Assembly (NCBI GenBank): GCA_950295325.1
Contig: OX485804.1
Location: 4,280,001 to 4,344,000, forward strand
Origin: Polytrichum commune
Lineage: Eukaryota; Streptophyta; Polytrichopsida; Polytrichales; Polytrichaceae
Direction of reading: 5' to 3'
Length of the DNA stretch: 64,000 bases
Shown here one piece after another: positions 26,407-38,400 of the stretch. Within the stretch, counting starts at the first letter, position 1. Each line of letters opens with the position of its first letter. The notes under the pieces are model-generated. The model was given only the letters and a program-made list of their open reading frames with translations. It was not told the origin of the DNA and ran no database searches. Both the position numbers and the translations under genes were made by a program.

Positions 26407-29044
26407 GGGCGACTCTTCTTCGGCAAGTCAGAATCATTGAGTAAAGTCCGAGGGGTGTTGGCTCTGAGAACCTTACCCTTGAGTCACATATGTGGAGCAT
26501 GACACAGCGATGGAAATACTCAAGGAGCTTGAGGCTGCCACCTCTCTCTTTGACATCTTGTATCGATATCAAACTTTCTGGAAAGTAATTTTGGAAACCT
26601 CAAAACTAACCATCATTGCTACGTAAAGGAACTTGAAGAGCTTTGGGACCCAAAGTGACCTAAAGTGACCCAAAGTGACTCAAAAGAGCTTTGGGATTTT
26701 GGCAAAATGCAGTTAAACTTGTTAATGTAATTGATCTCTATCTCCAAAAAGGTCATGACAATGACATTTATCATGCTCTGTATCATGGAGAAATACCACC
26801 AGTGGTTTACAACCTTTTCTGTCAGTATTTCAGTACCTCGTTTTCTCTTCTTGCTTGGATTTTGAAACCTGATCACAGATGGTAGGTATGCTGAGAACAA
26901 ACACTTACATGCTGATATAACCACAGGTGGACCTCGAAGGTATGCATGGTTTAAAATAGCTTGAATCTTTATTGTACTCCTTCCACTCTTTGTATGAGAT
27001 GTGGTAGTTTGCCCAGTGATCTTCCCCAGTATCTTCAATGGTGGGTAAGCTAAAAGTGTTTGCTGGTCTATCCATAATTTTATGAGCCCCACCCAACATT
27101 GCACAATGGGGATGCATTCTTTCGCAACAATAGTAGATTGTTCCAGTAGATTTTGATGTATCAATTGCTGAATTCTTGTGCACTTGTTTCTCAATTTGCC
27201 TAATTGCAAGCCCAAATGGGGCCTGAATAGAAACGAGGGCAAAATCCCACGCATACTACTTGATGTCGAATGAATACTACATGATATATAGAACGTAGAG
27301 CTATTCCACTTTATGTTGTACCGATGGTATGGAATCTGTGCCATTTTCTGTGGGAATTTTCTGGTTCTGTTTTCAACGTACACTGATATTCCATATTTGA
27401 CTTGTATGAAACCAATCACAACCCACTGCCAAGGTAGCCAGTTTGACCCTCCATATTCCAAACTGAAAGTAAACTTAGTCCACATAAGGAGCTAAGATTG
27501 GACATTTGGGCATGGAGCAGTTGTCCATTTACATGAAAATGCAAGCCACGAATCCAAGGCAAATTGAGGACTGTAGATGTGGCCTTTCTAGCTTCTAGAA
27601 TTCAAACTAACCATATCTGGAAATCCTACCATCTTATTAATTATCAAGAATCTGTATGAACTTTCTGCAAATGCCAACAATATTACACTACAAAAGTCTA
27701 TCCTAACCTCAAGCTGTCAAAATGGCAATACAATTTTGTGAAATATGAGAGGACTAATGCACAAGCCAGAGCCAGCCAGTCAGCCAAACTCTAATGAACC
27801 TACGGAAAATAATGAAACCAAGGGCCACTACTTACTTACAAGGGTTTGAAGCACCAATAGGAATAATAGAGAGGAAGGGAAGCCACGGTAGTAGGAAAGC
27901 CACAGTGATTATAGGGCTTCCTTTGCTTGGATCACCAGAAGCTTTTTGTAGAAAAAGGTTCTAAGAAAGTTCATTTGGATAGATTTGGCCATCAGGTTTC
28001 ATCCATCAGGTTCCACATAAGGCATGGGCTAGGGTGCTAGATGATGACATGACACGATGGCATTATTGACTCCGTCCAAGAAGTGGTGTGGAGCTCCTTG
28101 TCAATCCAGCCATATGTTCTTTTCATTGTGCATCCAGTCTTTTGGGCTTATATATCTCATAATAATGTACACCTACATCATGAAATGCCAAACGTTCTCT
28201 AAGAGAAATTAGAGGAACATTTAAATAAAATAATACCAACATATGGTGTTTCATGGACCCATGTGAAATATGGGAGATCGTTCCATTTGCAGTGATCATG
28301 TTTTACCAAATTTCAAGATAGGGGTAAGTTGCTTTCCTAAGGGTGGCTCAAAACCCAAGGCCTTGACCCAAATCCCATGGAATTTCAGAGCTTCAGATCT
28401 ATCTAAGACTATATTAGTACTTGGATGAGTAACTTTCCTAGCACTTGATTTTCAGTGCAACCCACCATCTATTTTGAAAAATTTAGGTGTACCCAATATT
28501 TTCAGTTAACCATGTGGGAACTTAGGGGTTTGCCCTTGGAGAAGATAGGTGTTGGGTGGCTTGTCCATGCACGTCCCAAGTGTTCACTAGCAAACATCAG
28601 AGTTGTCTTTTGGTCTTCCTATGGGAAGGTGGTCTCCATGGAGGAACATTTAACTTTCTTCGATTACAATACAGGGTATCTTCAATTATGAAGATTCTCA
28701 GATCCCTAGGAACACCTGATTTCACTATCTTCAATCTGTGTGGATAACCCCCCTTCCATGTGGAGAGGACGAGGACAGATGCTCACGCCATCTTCGTCTT
28801 CGTCGCAATCAAACGCAAATACCTCAATTCATGGTGGCGGCGGACTCCAATTTTGGCACTTTAAATGCCACTCCGGTGCAAATTTTGAGTCACTTAGCCT
28901 TGTCATGATCTGCACAGTACGTGGTGGCATGTATGTCGCACTATCATTGGAGCGCATGTTGCCATGGACATCGTAGCAATGAAATCTGCTTGAAGTTGTG
29001 ACGGCGAGAAGGACATTGTTGGGGCACATCGCCATCTGATCGCC
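26407..29044. other. Spacer between the ATP synthase subunit and pTAC13-like genes
   Basis: The first few hundred bases are presumably the 3' UTR of the ATP synthase subunit gene. The stretch then holds the long minus-strand open frame listed separately (26619-27485). From 27490 to 28740 I see no gene. GC content rises from about 28740 toward the pTAC13-like start codon, which fits a promoter/5' UTR. Confidence 0.4.
26619..27485 (-). CDS. Long uncharacterised open reading frame, 288 codons
   Basis: This is the longest uninterrupted frame in the window that is not part of a recognised gene. The translation has no domain I recognise, no obvious signal peptide, and a composition (many I, S, Q, K, W) like that of non-coding AT-rich DNA read in one frame. 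It lies just downstream of, and antisense to, the ATP synthase subunit gene. It could be chance, a decayed transposon gene, or a real orphan; I lean toward chance. No function is proposed. Confidence 0.15.
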   Translation of the reverse strand: MWTKFTFSLEYGGSNWLPWQWVVIGFIQVKYGISVYVENRTRKFPQKMAQIPYHRYNIKWNSSTFYISCSIHSTSSSMRGILPSFLFRPHLGLQLGKLRNKCTRIQQLIHQNLLEQSTIVAKECIPIVQCWVGLIKLWIDQQTLLAYPPLKILGKITGQTTTSHTKSGRSTIKIQAILNHAYLRGPPVVISACKCLFSAYLPSVIRFQNPSKKRKRGTEILTEKVVNHWWYFSMIQSMINVIVMTFLEIEINYINKFNCILPKSQSSFESLWVTLGHFGSQSSSSSFT

Positions 29045-31285
29045 ATGTTCCCTGTGTGTCAGAAGATGGTCTTGAATTCGAATCTGACTTCAAATTTCTC
29101 CCTTTCTGCCACGCAAACCAACTTTTGTGCTCGAAACTCCCTTGTTTTGAGATTCAGGAGCTTGTCGTTGCAAAAATTGGTGGTGTGCCCGGGGTTTAGG
29201 AAATCGGCGGTGTGCAAACTCCAAGAAAGAGAAGCTGGTGAGAATTTACAACCAAGGAACGGATAACTCAATTTCCAACATCCTGGTCTTTGTAAGAATG
29301 GGTTGAAGTTTTCCCTGTTGTAGCTCACAAATGTGCAGCTTGTAGATTCCTGTTTGTGGGCTATTTGTAGAACGCTTGGTTTCTTGTGGGAGGTCTTCCT
29401 TGGCATTGGGAGCATATGATTCTTGATTTATTTTATTTTTATTTTTATAAGTTTCATATTTTCATTGTAGCAGAGGACATTCTCATGTGTTTTAGACTTA
29501 AAATTGGAAAGATTCATGGCGGGTTTAGGGTTTCAGGGTCATACGGACAACCATACCTTTGGTTTCTTAAATTTTATCAGTACCAATCTCGCTTCTGAAA
29601 AACAGTTTTGATCTATGTCTCTTCAATAATCTTGTGTCGTTCTATCTGCACTTATTGTTTGTGCAGTATTTAAACTTTCCAATTGTTGCAGTCCTGTTTT
29701 GAGTCTTGACCTCAAATGTAAGCTAAGTTATACCTGAGGGGAAGGGGAATGGATAAAACATCCATTGGCATTTAGTTTCTGCACATGTGAACATGATTTT
29801 ATTGTCAGCAGAGACAAATTTAAAGCCCGATAATCTAAGTCCGAAAGAGAGAAGGAAGCTGCGAAATGTACGACGGGAGGAATTGAAAGAGAAAAAGGGT
29901 TCATGGAAAGAGGAGGTGGAGAGCAAGCTGGATGTGAAGAAGAAACCACCCAAAGGATGGGAGGAAATTCTTGACATTGATCGATTGGCAACCAAAGGTT
30001 ATCAATGGTGGATGCTCTCAGTTCCAAAGAACAACGAGCAAAAGGCCGCCGATCAACTGGACATCATCTTTCCTGAACGATTTCCTCGTGTCAAGTATGA
30101 GGTGAGGTCTAGTACTCTCACTTCTTACATTATCACATTGACTTCTAGGAAGACTCATGTTTCTTTTTATGTAAGTAACTGTCTGATATTCTTGGCTTTC
30201 TATCTATCAGGTTTTATCTCCATCTATACCAGCAAGGAAAAAATTGAAGGATGGAAGATTCTCCGATGCCCGGCAACGGCTTTATCCAGGCTGTCTTCTA
30301 GTGCGATGTGTCCTCAATAGGGAGGTATATGACGCTATAAGGAGCATTTATCAAGTGCGTGACTTTTTTGGAACGAAGGCCAACACCAGGTGTGCAAATT
30401 GCATCGCAACGAACTAAAACCTTCTTGTCCGATTTTAAGCTTGCTTGAGTGGTTTTACACTTTGAAATGTGAAGTGATTTAGCCTGACATCTAGGCACTA
30501 AATGAATGCAGTGTGAGTGAAATGATCATACCTGCAGCAGTCTCGATCGTTGAAATGGACGAGTTATTCAGAAGGATAGAGAAGGAAGAAGCTGAGTTCA
30601 AGATTCTGAATGAAGTAAATAATAAGGAAGTGGATGAGAGGGAGAGGTTAGATAAAGAAATCACAGCTAAGAAAGAAGCAGAGGCTCCTCCGCCTCCCAA
30701 GCTAGAAGAGGGAGCTTTGGTGCAAATCAATTCGGGCCCATTCATCAATCACACAGGCGTTGTTTCAGACATCGACCATGATGATGAAACTGTAAGTTAT
30801 CTTTCTCCTTTTCTACTGTTATGTCTGGCATGCTTTTTGTCTACTTGAGCCCTGATTGCAATAATGCCAGTTGTGGAAGTCATTACCTAATATTGAAGTC
30901 TTCATCAACACAAGCCAAGATGTTTTCAACCTTTCTGGCTGATGACAATTGTCTATGAGGGAGAGAGATACTTAAGTTTCAGCACATCTGATCCATTGAT
31001 GTGTTTCTCATGGTTAAGTCAGTAACTTAGGACTGCTCTACAGAATGTAGACATCTCTCAAATAGGTTGTTTTATAACTCTGGAATAGTAGGTGGGTTGG
31101 CACTCTAGGAATTTATTTGTTTTAACATCCAATCTGACCACTTGTACTGCGGTGGTGTCATGCAGCTCCACCTTATGGTGATGGTGTTTGGGAAGCCAAC
31201 AGCTGCAAAGATGAGAATAGAACAAGTCTCTGTCCTTGAAGGGGCTAATTCAAAATCGTTAATAGGCCTTGCAGAGGACCCATGA
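29045..31285 (+). CDS. PTAC13: pTAC13-like plastid NusG/KOW protein
   Basis: This is a plastid relative of the bacterial elongation factor NusG, found with the plastid RNA polymerase in transcriptionally active chromosomes (family knowledge). My exons are 29045-29237, 29812-30101, 30211-30389, 30512-30791 and 31166-31285, all GT-AG; phases close to 353 residues (Arabidopsis pTAC13 is 333). Residues 1-64 look like a chloroplast transit peptide, rich in Ser, Asn and Leu and poor in acidic residues. A basic region (76-112) follows, then an NGN domain starting QWWMLSVPKNNEQKAADQL (129-147) and continuing through LYPGCLLVRCVLN. An acidic/lysine linker (235-280) leads to a C-terminal KOW domain, EEGALVQINSGPFINHTGVV (286-305), followed by LMVMVFGK. 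Intron 1 ends in tandem CAGCAG acceptors, giving isoforms one residue apart. Confidence 0.88.
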
Positions 31286-31604
31286 CATCAAATTCTCATT
31301 GTACTTAAGTGTATCATTTAAACCAGGCAAAGGAATATGTCATTAACGAGCTGTATTCCAAATGTACACCAAACCTTTCTCATTTTATCAACTGGGTCAG
31401 AGGCCATACCATTTGCAGGCACTAGCTATTCACTATCATGAATCTACTGTGTGGCAAAGTTCCACCTTGGATTTCAGATTACATATCCAGCTGCATACTC
31501 AGTCTTACTTTGTTATTGTCTCTCCTCTTACCCCTGATATGGCAGCACATGCACACCAATCTTTGTTATTTTATGTGACATGACTTGTGAGACATGATTG
31601 AGGG

Positions 31605-32140
31605 GTAAATTTGCTGTTATGTTGTGGTTTTGTTTCTAAACCCCTTCTGTGCATGTAGCTGTATAAGTATGTAGGATATATGAATGGAATTCTGGGTGCC
31701 TACAATAAGACCTAATTGTAAATTTGATCAATTATGATGCTACTTGTTTGTAATTGATGTTTAGTAAGTCATTTGAGTCTACCGTTGAGTCAGCTGTAGT
31801 GGTTATGTTTCTAAATTCCTTCTGTGCATGTAGCTGAATAGGTTGTAGCCTGTAGAAATTGCATTTGGGGTGCCAACAACAAGACCTAATTGTAAATTTG
31901 ATCAATTGAGATGCTATTTGTTTGCAATTGATGTTTAGTAAGTCAATCAGTCGACTATCGACTCAGTTGTTATGTAGTGGTTTTGTTTTAAATTCCTTTT
32001 GTGCTTGTAGCTGTATAGATATTTAACTTGTAGAAATTGCATTTGGAATGCCAATAACAAGACCTAGTTGTTAATTTGATCAGTTGAGAGGCTAATTGTT
32101 TGTAACTGTTGTTTAGTAAGTCATCTCAATCTAATATTGA
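31605..32140 (+). repeat. Three-copy tandem repeat between two genes
   Basis: Copies start at about 31605, 31795 and 31966, with a unit of about 175-185 bp. Each contains 'ttctgtgcatgtagctg'-like text, then 'aagacctaattgtaaatttgatca' and then 'tgtttagtaagtca' (31758, 31929, 32106). The array lies in the 1.5-kb spacer between the pTAC13-like gene and the next gene. Confidence 0.85.
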
Positions 32141-32828
32141 GTCGGTGGTTCATGGTAGTGGAGTTTTGTATGCCTGCTTCTTCGAGAGTGGAGTATCTCC
32201 AGTTGGGATATTTGTGCAGGTCATGTCCAGGTGCTCCCCACTATGCATCTGGATGTGGATACATGCTGCTGGTTCCAAGGTTAAATTTCTCTACCCTGTG
32301 TGGACGAAGTTCAAACCTGTTCTGATGGGATGTGAGGGTTTCATATTCATAATTCCTCGAAAGATTGAATTGTGTCAATATTGTATAATGAGCCACCATG
32401 ATATTATTTTACTTGTGCGAAAGAGAGAGAAATACCCTCTGCTTTCAAAATATCATGATTCGCCTTCAATATAAGTCCATGGAGAGTTTCTGTGAAGCCC
32501 TAATTACAATTACTATATGCAGTGTGTAGATATTTAACTTTTGTGAATTGGGTGCTTATGAGGCGTATCACTATCCCTATATTTTCTGCACGTTCGACTT
32601 GCCAGTTTGTGATTTTGGCAGGCAGATTTGGTATCTGCCTGGAAGGTTGGCAAGAACAGGAATGCCGGCCACATGGAGGACTCTAAATAGTAAGCATAGA
32701 ACAGATGCCGTGGGAGAATTCTGAATATTGAACTGGTCATCAGGGTCAACTTTCATGTTCTATGCAGTGTTGGTGTCATAGAGGGAGAGATGGATTGAAG
32801 CAAGGGATTTTGTGAATGGGACATATCC

Positions 32829-35420
32829 ATGGCGCCCAAAATTGAACCCAAGAAGGTGATCATAGTGGAACCAGAGCCGGAATTCAATCCACCTACAGAG
32901 ACACCAGCAGAGATTGAAGCCAGGAAGCGAGCAGAGCGTGAAGCAGAGCAGGAGGAATCGGACAATGCGTGGAAGAAAATTCCTTATGTCGACAAGAAGC
33001 ATTTGCAGGCTGGATACTATGCTGGACTTGAGATGGAGAGGTTGTGGAAGCCATGGCAAATGGCAATACCATCGTACCCCTTGCTTCTTTGTTGGATGTG
33101 TCATTTTCTTTTCACCAAACCAAATTAAGTAGTCATTGCACTCGAGCTTATTTTCCCTTCTACCAGCACCACCAATTTGTATACATCAAAAAATTATCTC
33201 TCAACACCATACAGAAATGGACCAATGTACCTTTCAAGAGTAGTTCCTTCAGCAGCAGATTCCCACCAGAGAATGAATACCAAAACTTAGGGTTACCGAA
33301 TTCCTGACCTTGCTCTCACATTTATGACCACTTCAAGAATTTGACGTTCTTCCTGCCTTTGGCAACTGGTGCTTCAAGGATGTTATGGTGGTAAAAACAT
33401 TATCCAAAGTGTTGCCAATCAACTGCAATTGACCAGGGGGCGGGAGTTGCAGGGAGGCCACCTGCATGATTTTTACAAAGCTACGCGCCTCAGTCGACCT
33501 GATGATATTGCCAAGCATTACGAATTCGAGGAGCTTCTCAAGGTAATCAATGTGCCGAAAAAGTACATTGAATGTGTGAAAGGTTTCACACATTTCATGT
33601 CTTACAATTACAGCTATTATTTCTGGACCATGAGTTCATTGTGAATTGATTTGCGGGGGATCCGTCTGATGCGATGATGGAGTGCAGAGGCATGATAAAC
33701 TTGTGTTTGAAATGGAAAATTGGCGACGGCGTGAGTTTCTGATGGATGACATGAAGATACACACTTCAAAACTAAGAAAAGTCGAAGAGCTCCGTGCCAA
33801 ATTTCAAAGTGGGACTCTCATTACCTACTTCCCGTCACTTCCATCATCATAAGTATGTCCAGTTCTCCTTCCCATCATGCACGGGAAAATAGAAGCAACA
33901 TATCTTAGCGTCGTTGGATGCCATCTCTGGCCCAGCCACAAGTAGACGACCATTTAATTTCCAACACAATAGCAGAATCAATCAGAGAATGAGCGCAAGT
34001 CTTTTGTGAATCTTTTTGTTGCAGTCTGTCTGTCTGGTCTGTCTCTAATACTTGATGGTGCTTACGTTTAAGCAATATATCCTGATGGAAGCAACATATT
34101 TTGATGTCATTCAATGCCAGCTCTAACCCAGCCACAAGTAGACAGGCATTTACAAAACAGAATAGCAGAATCAATGAGAGTACAAGCGCACGAGTCTTTT
34201 GTGGAAGTTTGTGCCACAGTCTGTCACTGATACTTGATGGTGTTGATTTTTAAGAGCTGCGGAAGCAGATAAGGGAGGAGCAATTGCATTACGAGTCGTC
34301 TCTTCGCTGGCCACTGTCTCCACATGCTCCAAGGCTTAAGGACAGCTCTGAGGATGATGAGTCTGACTACTATGCTGCAGCAGAGTCCGAGGCAACAGAA
34401 TTTACACCTCCAGACTCCGATGCTGCTTCCAGCTCCGATGCAGGGAGCTCCACCCCGAGGAAGAAAAACAAGAGAGAAGCACGCAGGATTCGATACTCTC
34501 TGTTCCACTACGACCTCCCTCGGCATGTCACTCCGCCAACTCCTTCTACACGATCAACCACTCCTGATGCTCCCAAAGAATACTCCTTTCCTGTCACGGT
34601 CCGCACCCCTGCTTATAGTAAGATCTCACCTTTGAATCCTCACAACTTTGCATCACCTAATTAAAGTACAGGCTGCATTTTCCTCCAATGCTACAATTTG
34701 AAAGACCTTAAAAATGCATCGCCAGGGAAATGCATTCAATGTTGTGTGCACCTTCTGAGCAGCCACTAAGGAATGTGCTTCGGAGATGCTGCCACTCCTT
34801 CACAATTTTAGTGTGGCTCTTTGAAGAACAAAAGTGTTCGAATGTTTCTTCACATGGTCGATCCACTTCACATTCAGAGATTCTCACTTCACATGTGTGA
34901 GATCTCACCTCATCCTCAGAAAATCCCAAATAAAGTATAGGTTCAATCCTCCTCTAATGCTACATTTTCAATGACCTAAAAAGTGCATCCAATGTTGTGA
35001 GCACCTTCTGAGGAACGATTTGTCAAGGAATGTGTTTTGGGATCACCGCCAGTCCTTTACAATTGTATAGTGGCTCTTTGAAGAGCAAAAGTGGTAGAAT
35101 GTTTCTTGACAGAATTGATCCACTTCACATTTGGAGATGCCCACTTCACATGTAGAGATGTGCATCGTGCTTCTCCTAAATTTGGATTTGATTGAGAGGC
35201 TCACACATGCGTTGGTGCTTCAATTTCCCTATCCTTTTTATGCATGCAATGCCTGTGAGGATGAGCTTGTCATGATGTCTAACCTTTTGCAGATGTTGGA
35301 AAGGCTCGAAAAATGAGCGAATTGGCACAGGAGGTCATTAATTTGGATGCATGGGAGGAAAAACACAGTCTGGGAGGAGGAGGGGACAAGGCACCGGCCC
35401 CCGCAGCTAAGAAGAAGTAA
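32829..35420 (+). CDS. Unrecognised acidic coiled-coil protein, multi-exon, middle unresolved
   Basis: I do not recognise this protein. The first exon begins at 32829 (MAPKIEPKKVIIVEPEPEF) and is rich in Glu, Lys and Arg through KKHLQAGYYAGLEMER; a donor at 33041 is plausible. Later exons chain with consistent phases: 33453-33542 (HDFYKATRLSRPDDIAKHY), 33688-33808 (RHDKLVFEMENWRRREFLMD), 34255-34617 (LRKQIREEQLHYESSLRW, then an acidic Ser/Asp stretch and basic RKKNKREARRIRYS) and 35293-35420 (KMSELAQEVINLDAWEEKH, Gly run, Ala-Lys tail, TAA). The exon or exons between 33041 and 33452 could not be resolved. Seen features: charged helices likely forming a coiled coil, an acidic low-complexity region, and a Lys-rich C-terminus. 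There is no signal peptide or membrane segment. It lies 1.5 kb downstream of the pTAC13-like gene, on the same strand. Confidence 0.6.
33895..34250 (+). repeat. Tandem duplication inside an intron of the unknown gene
   Basis: Copies at about 33895-34067 and 34089-34250 share 'gcaacatat', 'ccagccacaagtagac', 'aatagcagaatcaat', 'gtcttttgtg' and 'aatacttgatggtg' in order. The right copy ends at the splice acceptor used by the exon at 34255; the left copy carries a similar acceptor-like end. Confidence 0.8.
34672..35160 (+). repeat. Tandem duplication in the last intron of the unknown gene
   Basis: Two copies (about 34672-34910 and 34938-35160) share 'cctc.aatgctaca', 'agaccttaaaaatgcatc'-like text, 'gtggctctttgaag', 'gaatgtttctt' and 'gatccacttcacat'. 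They lie within the intron 34618-35292. Confidence 0.8.
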
Positions 35421-38400
35421 TGTGAGTCTTCAAGTCTGCAGATTACATGCAAATGTGTGACGCTTTCAGATTACATACTTTCTAAAATTTGTGATGGCAA
35501 ATTTCTGAGTTCACACCTTTTCTTCAAACAGAGGAATGAGATGTCACACAGAATTGTTCAAAGCGTGTGTAAATCTGGAATGATTTCTTCCAGATTGAGG
35601 TGAGCTTAAGAATATTTTGCAAGCCTTGTGTTTGAAAGTGGTCATTGAAAACTGAGAACTATCTGATGTCATGCTCAACTGGCAGTGGCAAGCATTGACC
35701 CAGTCTGAAGCTACAGATCAGAATTCTTTTTGAAGTGATGAAGTTGTTCTATAGTGTAATGTATTGAAGAAATAAACAATTCGAAACAGATTGGGTGGGT
35801 GATGAGATCATTCTGAAGTGTCTGTTCTTCCTGTTCTTGTGCTTTAGACATATAAGCCCCTTACCAACATGTGTTTGGTGTGAAATTTAGACAGGTTGGA
35901 TTGTGCAATTTCTGTCATATTTCGCAAACTTGAGTCGTGTTGAGTTGCAACTCCATAACCATGTGACTTCTAATGAGCATGGTTCAAAAGGCTGAATTGG
36001 TCAATTCCGGACATTGGTGGAAAATGTAGCCCAAATAGCAGACTAACAGAAGTTAAGACTTGAGAATAGCTGTCATAATTGCATATCAATAATATTGTTT
36101 GAGTGTTATCTCAAGTGTTACATGACAAGATCTCTTTTACCACATATTACACTCATCTCTAATGTTATCTCCAGATTATGTGACTTATAAGTCATGGCAA
36201 TAAAGCACAGGAGGAAGAAAGAACAAACAAAAAACACCCTATTGGGTAAGCAATATGTTCTTGATCTTGTTGTAAACACGCTTTTTCGGATATAAGTTAG
36301 TCAATCAGGAGGCCAAGCCTTAACCAGCTTTTCTATATTTAGAATTACCAGGGGCAAGGGGGCCAAACTTATGTTTATATTAGACCCTTCATAGTTTCTT
36401 TAGAAAGGGCATCTACTTTGGAATTGGCCACATTAGATTCTTTCTCGTGAGTTTTTACATATGTGGATGAGTGACTTGGAAGACACCTTTTGTATAATGC
36501 ACAAAGGAATCACTTCTACTGGCCCTTTGATTCACAATTCAAGTTGAGACTTCAAAATCTAGATTCTGAGCAGTTTGGTATATTACAATTTCTCATTCAT
36601 GTATCAAACATTCATTTAAGAAGGCTCAGTTAATTGGGAATTCTAAGTAAGAGTGTATCACATAGACTTCTACTTATAACAATGTTCAGTGCGTTATCCG
36701 AATTGCATTAATTGCAAGATTCCATGGCTTCTCTAAACTTGTTTGAAGGGAGACATGATTATTGGTAACTTTCAACAAAGCTTAAGCACAAATTGGATGC
36801 ATAAATTTGTTGACAAATGAGTTGAAGCATGGAAATCATGTGATTGAAGTTGAGGGCCCACAGTCACATTTTCCAAGTCATACATGAGTCCGTGTTCAAG
36901 ATATCCACTGCTATAAGTATCCCACATTATAATCACATTATGCCTTGCCTCCGATTTTCAATGACCTGAAATTGAGCAAGGATTTGTTTGTATTCCAAGC
37001 TTGTAGTATGCCTCAACCATGCCCAAACCATTATTTCAACAGATTCCACTTCATTATTTTCCAAAACTTTGATGAAAATAGGTTGCATTCAAGGTAGGGG
37101 AACTGAGTACCAGCCTATTGAATCAATGTAAGTGAATTCTTGATAGACATTGATCCGATGTGGATATTGACTATTCGTGCAAGCTGACATGTTCACTAAA
37201 TAGTCCTATTAGAGTGAGTGGAGAATTAGTGTGGCCCACTCTCATTTTCTAGTTGGGGTGGAAATGATGTGTGTCCAAGACCCTGGATCTTCCTATATCT
37301 TTTCCTATAGACTTCCAACTGGCATCTTGAGTATTAATTTGAAGACAACAATAGCATAAAATAAGATACGCACCCACATCAACTTTTTTTTAAAGAAACA
37401 ATAAATGTGGTTCACACTAAGTTTAACACTCTAGATTTGGTGTGGGTTGAAAATTAACGTGGTCCACTGTGAGAACTAATGTGAGCTCTAGAGAATAAAT
37501 TTGGCCCACAATAATAGGACTATTTAGTGTAGTTTGAAGGGTGGTCACAACTCCTTGCCCTCATGAAGTATATTTTAAGACTTGGTTTGAGAGCCATGGA
37601 TAGGTGTGAACCACCAATTATTGATATTTTATTACAATTATGATGAATTTCATACATAATGTCAAAGTTCATTGGGCCCGTGGGAATCCATGAATGTTGC
37701 ACTTTGAGACTATATATCGATTTTATAGTTGCACCTATACTAAACAAATATGCAATTCTCTACAATTGCTCAAGAAGCATGGATCAACATGAAGATCTTT
37801 TTGGAGATAGTTGGTGAAATTGAGCAAGATTGAAACTTGTCTTCATTGTGGGATTTGTTCACCAACCCCAATCCATTATATCATTCAAGCCAATTGTCTA
37901 GGTAAACCCAAATCTTAGTCCTAAGTGAATTTGGGTTAAGTATGTTGGGTCTATATTTGTCTTGGGTTCCCCATCTTATGTGTTAAAAAAGCAATCACTT
38001 GATGTTTGCATTAGGGGATGCAAAAATGGTAACCCAAGAGATAACTTTGAAAAATCAAATTATTGTATTGTTATGTATATTCCTTCTCGTGCACTACAAA
38101 GTCATTATCAGTTTGATAATAAACATGTGCATGTCACTCAAGGAACGAGAGCTCCAAAGTTAGTATGCAAGAAGGATTTATGTTATCTCCAACTTTCAAA
38201 GTAATAATATTCTTCAAGGTATCTTAGCAAAAGGCTTGAATCGTTGAACTTTGGGATAGTCTCATGTTCATGCATTCACTATGCGGCCTAGTTGGAACGT
38301 GCAACTCTTCATGATTGTGGTTTGCCCAAGCAAATTTTCCTACCTCAAAAAAATAATCTCATGCCACATAGCAAATGTAAGTAACATATTAGTATTCATG

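Noticed and set aside
32109-32474. 121-codon plus-strand frame between the pTAC13-like gene and the next gene
   Set aside because: It starts within the tandem repeat, has no domain, and shows no splice links to either neighbour.
33346-33390. Text LPAFGNW, reminiscent of the RIN4/NOI motif
   Set aside because: The expected downstream YTxxF...R part is missing and the frame closes soon after. Probably coincidence or part of an unresolved exon.
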